In this document: piece by piece, positions 5,262-10,622 of the stretch | Numbering within the stretch: the stretch's first letter is position 1 | Layout: the number at the start of each line of letters is the position of its first letter | Assembly (NCBI GenBank): GCA_003661365.1 | Contig: QMVZ01000038.1 | Span: 1-11,160, forward strand | DNA: 11,160 bases | Reading direction: 5' to 3' | Origin: Thermoproteota archaeon | Lineage (GTDB): Archaea > Korarchaeota > Korarchaeia > Korarchaeales > Korarchaeaceae | The notes under the pieces: model-generated | Database searches by the model: none | Told to the model about the DNA's origin: nothing | What the model saw: the letters and a program-made list of their open reading frames with translations, nothing else | Made by a program: the position numbers and the translations under genes

Positions 5262-5456
5262 GAGATAGATCCTGACGCAATCGCACGCGTAATTGATGCA
5301 ATCCCCTACCGTGCTTTGCTCCTTGCCTACACTCTAGTCGGAGTGCTCGAACCAATTACAAGGATGTGGTTGGTCATCAGATCAATCGAACTACGCCTTA
5401 AAGAAGGGAGGAGGATCGAGTTCTTCAATCTCGTCATCCGCCCTCATGAGCGGATT
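5262..5456 (+). other. Open stretch of 65 codons without a start, possible gene remnant
   Basis: Between a TGA at 5259-5261 and a TGA at 5457-5459 the plus frame reads a protein-like sequence: EIDPDAIARVIDAIPYR, a hydrophobic stretch ALLLAYTLVGVLEP, then a basic helix TRMWLVIRSIELRLKEGRR. The first ATG comes only at codon 36. I recognise no family. A decayed gene fragment is likelier than a working gene. Hairpins follow: ATCCGC/GCGGAT (5436-5455) and the palindrome GCGCTAGCGC (5468-5477). Confidence 0.25.
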
Positions 5457-5523
5457 TGACACTCTCCGCGCTAGCGCACGCTTCAAACGTTAAGAAGGGA
5501 TTAAGAATATATGATATGCTAAT

Positions 5524-5565
5524 AATTATATACGTACACGTAGAAGCATACATGAAACTGGTATG
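5524..5565 (+). promoter_or_regulatory. Promoter of the 5563-6314 vapBC pair
   Basis: A TATA-like ATTATATA at about 5525-5532 would start transcription near 5553-5558, a few bases before the ATG at 5563. A short inverted repeat CATAC (5547-5551) and GTATG (5561-5565) overlaps the start codon and may be an operator. Confidence 0.4.
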
Positions 5566-5823
5566 TCGCGAACGGTACCATTAAGGCTTGAAGATAGAGA
5601 CCTTAGACAGGTGGACTTTCTCGTAAGCCTTGGAATGTACAAATCTAGGAGCGAGGCCCTAAGAGAACTAATTAGACTTGGTGTAAAGAGTTTGAAGGGC
5701 ATATTTGAGGTGGGGGAAGCTGTGATGAAGCTCGAAAAACTAGAGAAGAAGGAAGGAGACGTTCCTATTAAGCTGAAAGGAGCTCTTGAGCAGCTTTTAG
5801 AGGAGAGGGAGAGGTTCAAATGA
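5563..5823 (+). CDS. vapB: Ribbon-helix-helix antitoxin (VapB)
   Basis: This 86-residue protein has a ribbon-helix-helix fold: the strand RTVPLRLEDRDLRQVD (residues 3-18), helix A up to LGMYKSRSEALREL, and helix B ELIRLGVKSLKGIFEV. The middle SRSEALRE is the familiar turn of archaeal CopG-like antitoxins. The C-terminal half (residues 48-86) is a charged, helical toxin-binding tail (KLKGALEQLLEERERF). Its stop overlaps the toxin ATG by 4 nt. A truncated copy lies at 1841-2049, in about 85% identical DNA, so this module or a close relative once stood in the first part of the island. It probably represses its own promoter. Confidence 0.85.
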   Translation: MSRTVPLRLEDRDLRQVDFLVSLGMYKSRSEALRELIRLGVKSLKGIFEVGEAVMKLEKLEKKEGDVPIKLKGALEQLLEERERFK

Positions 5824-6314
5824 GCTACATTGACACTAGCGTAATAGTAGCAGCCCTAGACCCATCCGACCGCAGAAGAGATCAAGCTAGAAGGGTTTTG
5901 GAGGGAAGAGAAGATAAATTCATTTCTGAGTTGGTTTTGGCTGAGCTCTCAAGTGTCCTCGCCAGAAGGGAGGAGTTGAAGGAGTTAGCCTCTGAGCTGG
6001 GAATTAGGGAACATTTGGTCCTGCCTGCCATCTTGATTTACCTGATCAAGAGGTTTGACCTCACCTACATGAAGGTTAATGGGTTGGTAGGACTCCCTGC
6101 CATAGGAGAACTTTATTCTCCTATGGCTTTTGCAGTGATTTGGTCCACTAAGCTCAAACTTAGGACTTTGGATTTGTTCCACCTAGCGTATGTCAAGATA
6201 ATGAAGGATGAGGGTTCACCGGTGCGAAGCATCCTCACAGCTGACAAAGAATTCCAAAAGGCAAAAGAAATTATGAAGAAGGAAATTGGTGTTGAAGTAT
6301 CCCTCATTGAATGA
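5820..6314 (+). CDS. vapC: VapC-like PIN-domain toxin
   Basis: This 164-residue PIN protein is longer than a usual VapC. The acidic residues are D5 in MSYIDTSVIVAAL, E42 in LVLAELSSVLARR, D118 in RTLDLFHLAYVK and D142 in ILTADKEF. An extra helical stretch lies between the second and third motifs (about residues 56-100), a feature of one archaeal VapC subgroup. The metal site looks complete, so an active RNase is expected. The gene overlaps its antitoxin by 4 nt (ATGA). Another ATG at 6311 overlaps its own stop in the same way and opens a 33-codon frame. Confidence 0.86.
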   Translation: MSYIDTSVIVAALDPSDRRRDQARRVLEGREDKFISELVLAELSSVLARREELKELASELGIREHLVLPAILIYLIKRFDLTYMKVNGLVGLPAIGELYSPMAFAVIWSTKLKLRTLDLFHLAYVKIMKDEGSPVRSILTADKEFQKAKEIMKKEIGVEVSLIE

Positions 6315-6412
6315 TTTCGAGTATTGGCCTGCTATCTCAAAGCCCGAGGTCTCCGAGAATCCCGGTAGACGAGATTGAAGACGCCTTTCACACTAAGATG
6401 GAAAACTATTGA
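6311..6412 (+). CDS. Possible small ORF coupled to the toxin stop
   Basis: An ATG at 6311-6313 overlaps the toxin stop (ATGA) and opens 33 codons ending at 6410-6412, reading MISSIGLLSQSPRSPR then IPVDEIEDAFHTKMENY. The overlap has the form of translational coupling, but the length is short and I know no family. It could equally be chance or the tail of a lost third gene. Confidence 0.2.
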   Translation: MISSIGLLSQSPRSPRIPVDEIEDAFHTKMENY

Positions 6413-6416
6413 TGAT

Positions 6417-6632
6417 TTAATGAGAGCGCGCTCTTATCAACCTCACAGCTCCCGTAGAGCAAACGGTAGTGCATAAACCGCATCCAAAGCACTTCTCCTT
6501 ATCAACTGCACACTTGTCCCTGACAATGCTCCTAGCCTTAAATACGCAGTGCTCTATGCAGGCCCCACACCCAATGCACTTGTCAGGATCAACCACGGAT
6601 GACTCTATTCCAACCCTTTCTAGGACCTGCAA
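6417..6632 (-). CDS. Small two-cluster [4Fe-4S] ferredoxin or detached ferredoxin domain
   Basis: This 71-residue protein has two CxxCxxCxxxC motifs: C19, C22, C25 and C29, and C48, C51, C54 and C58. Such a domain carries electrons between redox enzymes in the cytoplasm. Both motifs lack the proline that normally follows the last cysteine (CV and CS here), and an extra cysteine is at 41. The start is uncertain: a TTG at 6632 is the only start-like codon, and the open frame reaches back to a stop near 6646 with VTPILQVLERVGIESS, which reads like a linker from a larger protein. It may therefore be a C-terminal remnant of a bigger iron-sulfur protein. It converges on the 5563-6314 operon. The gene end lies in a 12-bp palindrome AGAGCGCGCTCT (6423-6434). 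Confidence 0.7.
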   Translation of the reverse strand: MQVLERVGIESSVVDPDKCIGCGACIEHCVFKARSIVRDKCAVDKEKCFGCGLCTTVCSTGAVRLIRARSH

Positions 6633-6742
6633 AATGGGTGTGACCCTCGATTATTATCGTAATAATTCTGTAAATTGATTCCTGAAAATTTAAAAACCGA
6701 GGAAGCTCTTCTAAGCCAAAAAGTGACATTCCTTGATTTTCT

Positions 6743-6895
6743 TTAAATTTCATTTATTTTATCGTTAGCTAATTCTTCAGTAAAATTTGAGAAGGTAGAT
6801 CCATATCTCTTGGCGCCGAGGCTAAGGTTTCCTAATTCTAATCGCTTTTTCCTTTTTTCTTTCTTAGAAAAGACGCACACAATCTTTTGAAACAT
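6743..6895 (-). CDS. Possible 50-residue basic protein, unknown
   Basis: An ATG at 6895 opens a minus-strand frame of 50 codons ending at 6743. It begins MFQKIVCVFSKKEKRKKR and continues LELGNLSLGAKRYGSTF, then SNFTEELANDKINEI. The second half alternates hydrophobic and charged residues like a real small domain. The first half is lysine-rich and stems from an A-rich tract, so it may be non-coding. No family is recognised. It could be a true small gene or the 3' end of a decayed one. Confidence 0.25.
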   Translation of the reverse strand: MFQKIVCVFSKKEKRKKRLELGNLSLGAKRYGSTFSNFTEELANDKINEI

Positions 6896-6916
6896 GGTCT
6901 ATGTGTTATGAGGAGC

Positions 6917-6977
6917 GTATGTTATCCAACAAGTGGTTGTTAAGGAAAGAACCCAAATTCGCAGGTATAACATACCT
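6917..6977 (+). promoter_or_regulatory. Inverted repeat before the membrane cassette
   Basis: A 15-bp inverted repeat AGGTAT-AAC-ATACCT lies at 6963-6977, about 46 nt before the ATG at 7023. The same core occurs in the opposite orientation at 6917-6925 (GTATGTTAT, against ATAACATAC at 6967-6975). TATA-like GTATAACAT overlaps the repeat. Two matching sites 50 bp apart suggest a regulator binding here; the link to the cassette is inference. Confidence 0.4.
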
Positions 6978-7022
6978 TCGTAGAACTAATTTAGGCGAGA
7001 TACCACTTAGCTTGGTGATCCC

Positions 7023-7283
7023 ATGGGCGAGCAAGATAAGGGAGCAGCATACTGGATATCGGTTCTAGCAAGCGTAATAGGAATTGGTATGATCTGTATA
7101 AGTTTCTACTACGCGTTAAAGCTCTTCTGGGGATCCATGCTTCCACACAATTTAGAATCTGGGTTAACCAAGCTCGTGGCCATCCTTACTAAGCTGGTAC
7201 CGCTTGCATTGGGCATGACGGCTGGAGGATATCTCTTGGATAGGAGCCTTTGGGTCCTGCTGAAGCTTAAGGGAAGGATCTAA
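7023..7283 (+). CDS. Small membrane protein, first gene of a three-gene cassette
   Basis: This 86-residue protein has two membrane helices, about residues 10-36 (WISVLASVIGIGMICISFYY core) and 48-80 (with VAILTKLVPLALGMTAGGYLL). The short N-terminus MGEQDKG is hydrophilic and the C-terminus ends in a basic KLKGRI. I recognise no family. A GGTGAT stretch about 6 nt before the ATG may be a ribosome site. The next gene starts 1 nt after its stop, so they are co-transcribed. Confidence 0.7.
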   Translation: MGEQDKGAAYWISVLASVIGIGMICISFYYALKLFWGSMLPHNLESGLTKLVAILTKLVPLALGMTAGGYLLDRSLWVLLKLKGRI

Positions 7284-7284
7284 G

Positions 7285-7626
7285 ATGAGCACACAAGTGC
7301 TCCTGAGAGCTGTTATGGGAACTTTATTCATCCTATATCTAAGTCCATGGATTTTACTGGCCCACTCGCTTCAGGAAGGTATGATTGGAGTAAAATCCAA
7401 ACCTGACGGTTCCCTATTCCTGTGGAATGATTCTCCGATTACAATAGAACTGAAGCTTACTTTCTATGCTAAAGATCAAATCGTCTACTTCGTAGAAAAA
7501 ACTTTGAGGCCAGACGATAGGGCTTCCATCAAGCTTCCCCCAGAGGTAGCAGGAACCGACAGCATAGGGATTCAAATCTCAACCATGGAGATTGTGAAGG
7601 TGGAGGCGAAGTGGTCCTTCGGATAA
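7285..7626 (+). CDS. Secreted or membrane-anchored protein, second gene of the cassette
   Basis: This 113-residue protein opens with a hydrophobic helix (residues 5-27, including AVMGTLFILYLSPWILLAHS) that looks like a signal peptide or anchor. The rest is predicted to be a beta-rich domain outside the membrane, with strands such as GSLFLWNDSPITIELKLTFY, QIVYFVEKTLRP, RASIKLPP and SIGIQIS. This alternation resembles a small immunoglobulin-like or beta-sandwich module. No family is recognised. Its 3' end overlaps the next gene by 16 nt. The genes on both sides encode membrane proteins, so it may be the outward-facing part of a complex. Confidence 0.65.
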   Translation: MSTQVLLRAVMGTLFILYLSPWILLAHSLQEGMIGVKSKPDGSLFLWNDSPITIELKLTFYAKDQIVYFVEKTLRPDDRASIKLPPEVAGTDSIGIQISTMEIVKVEAKWSFG

Positions 7627-8072
7627 AATTCAAGGACGAGGAGCTAAGGCTCTTAGATTTCAAGAACGGACTGAAGAGGGCTTTGTATTCCATTTTATTT
7701 TGGATCATTTTGATGGGCATCGCTTCCCTGTTACCAAAGCCAGGAGAGCCCTTTGAATTTGCTCCTCCCACCTTCGAGGATTTACTAGTCCCTGAGATGA
7801 TTATTTACGCGTTCTTAGCGTTTGTTTCTGGACTGCTTCACCGCACTCTACTTGCTCCAGCCCTCTCAATATGTACTGGGTTCTATCTAGCATATCAGAT
7901 GATTCAAATTCCTGGGGAGATCTCCGTTAACATACCTCAAGGAAAAGTGCAAGTTAACATGTCTCCACTTATAGAGATACTCATTGCTTGGATCCTGCTC
8001 GACTCGCTTCTTTGGGCAATTGAACCAATTTCTCAAAACAAACTCAAACAAAGGAGAAAGCGCTTGGTTTGA
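7611..8072 (+). CDS. Multi-span membrane protein, third gene of the cassette
   Basis: This 153-residue protein is predicted to cross the membrane four times: about residues 23-41, 61-80, 82-98 and 117-137. Between the third and fourth spans is a beta-like segment (GEISVNIPQGKVQVNM). The C-terminus is strongly basic (KLKQRRKRLV), so it is probably inside. The GTG start at 7611 has a GGAGG 4 nt upstream and lies 16 nt inside the previous gene, so translation is coupled. I recognise no family. Confidence 0.65.
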   Translation: MVLRIKFKDEELRLLDFKNGLKRALYSILFWIILMGIASLLPKPGEPFEFAPPTFEDLLVPEMIIYAFLAFVSGLLHRTLLAPALSICTGFYLAYQMIQIPGEISVNIPQGKVQVNMSPLIEILIAWILLDSLLWAIEPISQNKLKQRRKRLV

Positions 8073-8183
8073 CTTTATGCTTGCTTAATTATCTATGGTG
8101 CTCTATATTTTACCATCTTCATTAAGATCCTTAACATTGGCAACGGTTTTTATTTGTTTAAGAGTCAAACCAAGAGGCATCTC

Positions 8184-8270
8184 ATGAAGGTTGTCGTCTG
8201 CGATAAGGAAAAGTTCCTTGAAAATTCTTTAGGAGAACATCAACGAGAGCTGTTTGTATCTTCAAGCTAG
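8184..8270 (+). other. 28-codon ORF behind a promoter-like box, possible 5' stub of a gene
   Basis: An ATG at 8184 follows a TATA-like TTTTTATTTG (8147-8156) at leaderless distance. It reads MKVVVCDKEKFLENSLGE and stops at 8268-8270, four bases short of the trmO stop on the other strand. The strand-then-charged start looks like the beginning of a cytoplasmic protein cut short by a rearrangement. It could be chance. The stretch 8073-8183 otherwise shows only an inverted repeat CTTGGTTTGAC (8063-8073) and GTCAAACCAAG (8164-8174). Confidence 0.2.
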
Positions 8271-8273
8271 TCG

Positions 8274-8772
8274 TCAGTTTTCAAATCTATCGTCAGATCT
8301 CTTCTTCCTAACAAAATGGACCCTTTTCTCTAGCCAGCCTATTCTCACATTATTTCTGAAATCAAATTCCGGGACATATGGTTTTATGTCAAGCAGTGGC
8401 GTTCCATCAAGGATGTACCCCTTCAATGTGAAGGGTGCATCCCTCTACCCTAACTAGACGAACTACTGAGATGCCTATTGGGTTCGGGCGCCTTAGTGCT
8501 CTAGTCGCAAATACTCCGCACTTCTGATTGTCAACAAATGGCTTTACTAGAAGGGAGTATCCCTTGGATTTGTGAAAGTGGTAAACCAAGATTATGTGTG
8601 AGAAACCCTCTATATCCTTGAGACCCTCACAAAACTCAGAAAAGACTTCTACAGTACCAAATATTTCCCTGGTGCCCGTTGGCTGTATAGGCACTCCTCT
8701 AACATTTTTAAACGGAGAATGGATTATGCCTATTGGTCTATACCTTATTTCTTTCTCTTCTACTCCGTGCAT
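8274..8772 (-). pseudogene. trmO: TrmO, tRNA-Thr m6t6A37 methyltransferase, frameshifted
   Basis: The frame from the ATG at 8772 reads YRPIGIIHSPFKNVRGVPIQ, then GFSHIILVYHFHKS and FATRALRRPNPIGISVVRLV, the signature of the TrmO/YaeB family. In characterised bacterial members this enzyme adds a methyl group from S-adenosylmethionine to t6A at position 37 of tRNA-Thr. The frame stops at 8407, but a shifted frame continues from about 8414 with ILDGTPLLDIKPYVPEFD and IGWLEKRVHFVRKKR to a TGA at 8274. Family members read through from G-V-D to I-L-D-G-T at this point, so one inserted or two deleted bases near 8413-8418 broke the gene. The joined product would be about 165 residues, close to full length. 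A real mutation or a sequencing error are both possible. Confidence 0.85.
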
Positions 8773-9131
8773 CTTCTAATCCCATCTCGATAGTGGAAGC
8801 CAAGCTTATAGTGCTCAGATTATCAAAAAGGCAGTCTCAAAAGAGGAAATTGATCTTGGAAAGGTTTAGAGAGGGGCTTAAAGTCTTATTGAACGATGAA
8901 AGGCTTTCCCAGACCATAATAACGAACTCTGATGTGGAGGAGATAGCTGATAAGCTTCTGTTAGAAGCTGGTATTAGGGACTACTTAGACAGGCTGATCT
9001 ACTCGAGTGCAGCTTATTTCAGCGCCATCCTATTGACAGAGGCCGAAACTTTGAAGGGAATAAATTTAGAAGGTCTTCCATGTCCAAGTAAAGTGATAAA
9101 ATGGGGTGAACTAGCTGAATTCATTGGTTAA
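8773..9131 (+). pseudogene. 5'-truncated PIN-domain gene
   Basis: The frame to 9131 is a PIN domain without its front. It begins within SSNPISIVEAKLIVLRLSKR, where the glutamate of VEAK is the second catalytic acid of this archaeal subfamily, and goes on to D86-like YLDRLIYSSAAYF (third acid) and AILLTEAETLKGI, where the fourth acid is glutamate. The first strand with its D-T/S motif is absent because the sequence upstream is the start of trmO on the other strand. The frame is open back to a TTG at 8733, inside trmO, and a GTG at 8793 would give 112 residues. Neither start restores the missing catalytic strand, so I treat it as a remnant. No antitoxin is present. Confidence 0.65.
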
Positions 9132-9268
9132 ACATGAGAAGTAGGTCCTTTCGAATAGCCCTTCCTTTTAACATGCAAATGAGCATACAACTTCTAGAGG
9201 TTCTGATGTAACCCCTTGTTCCCAGAGATCATGTACATTGCTCAATGAACTGTCACGAAATCTCTCTT

Positions 9269-9497
9269 ATGACGTCCCTTAGACTAGTAATTCTAGTAGT
9301 TTCAGCTCATTACGCTCCTGCAATTGTCCTTTCAGCAACGATCCTATACTAGTACCGGGTTATTGGACCAGTAAGCATAAGGGAACTCGCTCATCTTCCT
9401 TGGGCCCATAACAAACGCAGGAGCAATCCAAAGAGAGACTGCAAGCATAGCCCTAAAAAGAAGGGATGGATCCGAGAAGCCCGTTTATCAGGTTTGA
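9269..9497 (+). pseudogene. Multiply broken gene of unknown family
   Basis: An ATG at 9269 opens 27 codons with a hydrophobic helix (LVILVVSAHYAPAIVLSATI), ended by TAG at 9350-9352. The same frame then reads YRVIGPVSIRELAHL, and a shift of one base near 9398-9402 continues LGPITNAGAIQRETASIAL, then KRRDGSEKPVYQV to a TGA at 9495-9497. The pieces join smoothly, as expected of one protein with a nonsense change and a frameshift. The first part looks like a membrane or signal helix, the second like a helix-rich soluble domain. I do not recognise it. The flanking stretches 9132-9268 and 9498-9670 show no gene I can support. Confidence 0.4.
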
Positions 9498-9678
9498 CTT
9501 CAATTGAAGAACTTATCCTACAATGAGGAACCATAAACTAAGGCAAGATAGCTATTTGTCTTTTGTTAAGCAACCAAGTTGAGATCGTTGTTTGGATCCT
9601 CTCCATCTATAATTTATAGGGAATCTATCCATTCGCTTTGAAGAAGAACTGAAGAGTTACAAAACTCACTTTCCTATC

Positions 9679-9708
9679 TTTTTATAATATTCACTTTTCT
9701 GAAAGGAG
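9679..9708 (+). promoter_or_regulatory. Promoter and short-spaced ribosome site of the kinase operon
   Basis: A TATA-like CTTTTTATAATAT spans about 9678-9690, which puts transcription start at about 9708-9714, next to the GTG at 9711. AAAGGAG at 9702-9708 resembles a ribosome site but lies only 2 nt from the start, so initiation is more likely leaderless. Confidence 0.4.
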
Positions 9709-9710
9709 CT

Positions 9711-10622
9711 GTGGACATAGTAGTGCTGGGCAGCGTAGCTCAGGATACCTACCTCTACGTGAGAGGTGGGTTTTCTCTAGGATGTTCTAGAGTTGCCGAG
9801 TCGTTTAGGATTGGGGGAGGTGGTTCAGCAGCAAACACAGCGGTTGCTCTGGCAAGACTAGGTCTAAAGGTCGGATTCTTGGGTGCAGTTGGAGCTGACG
9901 ATGTGGGTTCTTTTCTGAAAGAAGACCTAATGAGGGAGGGTATCGACGTCTCACAAGTTCAAGTTCTGAAGGATCATCTGTCCTCAAGGGTCTACGTAAT
10001 AGTGGACTTAGATTCAGGTGAGAGAGGTATGGTCGGATTAAGGGATGCATGCAACTTCCTCCAGATCAGAAGCATGGAATACATCTCACAAAGCAGCTTG
10101 CTTCATGTCTCGGGGTACATGCTTCAAGAGGAGCCCGGTAGAAGTAGAACTCTCGAGATAATGAGAAAGGCCAAAGAACTTGGAGTTACTCTCTCCTTAG
10201 ATTTAACTCAAGAAATCGCTCAAAGATCCCTCATAAAGAGAGCTGGGGAGATAGATTTTCTTTTGGGAAATGAGAGCGAGTTCAGGCTGCTTGGATATGA
10301 GCCATCCGAAATGAGCCTTAAGATCGCTAGGAGAGAGTTGGGATGTCAGAACATAGTGGTTAAGCTTGGAGCTAGAGGAAGCGCAGCCCTAATGGGAGAT
10401 GAGTTCATTCACAAGGGGGCCTTCAGGGTAAAAGTAGTTGACACAACGGGAGCTGGAGATGCATTTAATGCCGGCTTTCTCTATGGTATCATCAAGCAAT
10501 ACAGCGCTGAAGATTGTTTGGAGATAGGCAATGCTCTAGGCGCTTATGCATGCATAGGGGAGGGAGCGAGACATCTCCCTAAAAAAGAGGAAGTAGAATT
10601 AATGCTAGGGAGGAAAATATGA
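9711..10622 (+). CDS. PfkB/ribokinase-family sugar kinase
   Basis: This 303-residue protein is a PfkB-family kinase that should phosphorylate a sugar or nucleoside with ATP. The first signature, with G-G-G-G-S-A-A-N-T-A at 35-44, binds the substrate. The second, DTTGAGDAFNAGF at 244-256, holds the anion-hole glycines and the catalytic base D250. FLLGNESEFRLLG (183-195) and IVVKLGARGSAAL (215-227) are typical of the nucleotide-binding half. Length is that of a ribokinase. The GTG start is set by the strand DIVVLGSVAQDTYLY at the very front, as in relatives. The last base triplet overlaps the next gene by 4 nt (ATGA), so the two work together. The exact substrate cannot be read from the sequence; the TrpF-like partner suggests a phosphorylated pentose derivative. 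Confidence 0.88.
   Translation: MDIVVLGSVAQDTYLYVRGGFSLGCSRVAESFRIGGGGSAANTAVALARLGLKVGFLGAVGADDVGSFLKEDLMREGIDVSQVQVLKDHLSSRVYVIVDLDSGERGMVGLRDACNFLQIRSMEYISQSSLLHVSGYMLQEEPGRSRTLEIMRKAKELGVTLSLDLTQEIAQRSLIKRAGEIDFLLGNESEFRLLGYEPSEMSLKIARRELGCQNIVVKLGARGSAALMGDEFIHKGAFRVKVVDTTGAGDAFNAGFLYGIIKQYSAEDCLEIGNALGAYACIGEGARHLPKKEEVELMLGRKI

Noticed and set aside
2795..6434. Recurring GCGCGC patches (about 2795, 4522, 6424) as a repeat family
   Set aside because: Only six to twelve bases are shared and the contexts differ, so a common origin is not supported.
8254..8457. 67-codon plus-strand frame
   Set aside because: It is antisense to the 3' part of trmO, whose protein motifs on the minus strand are clear.
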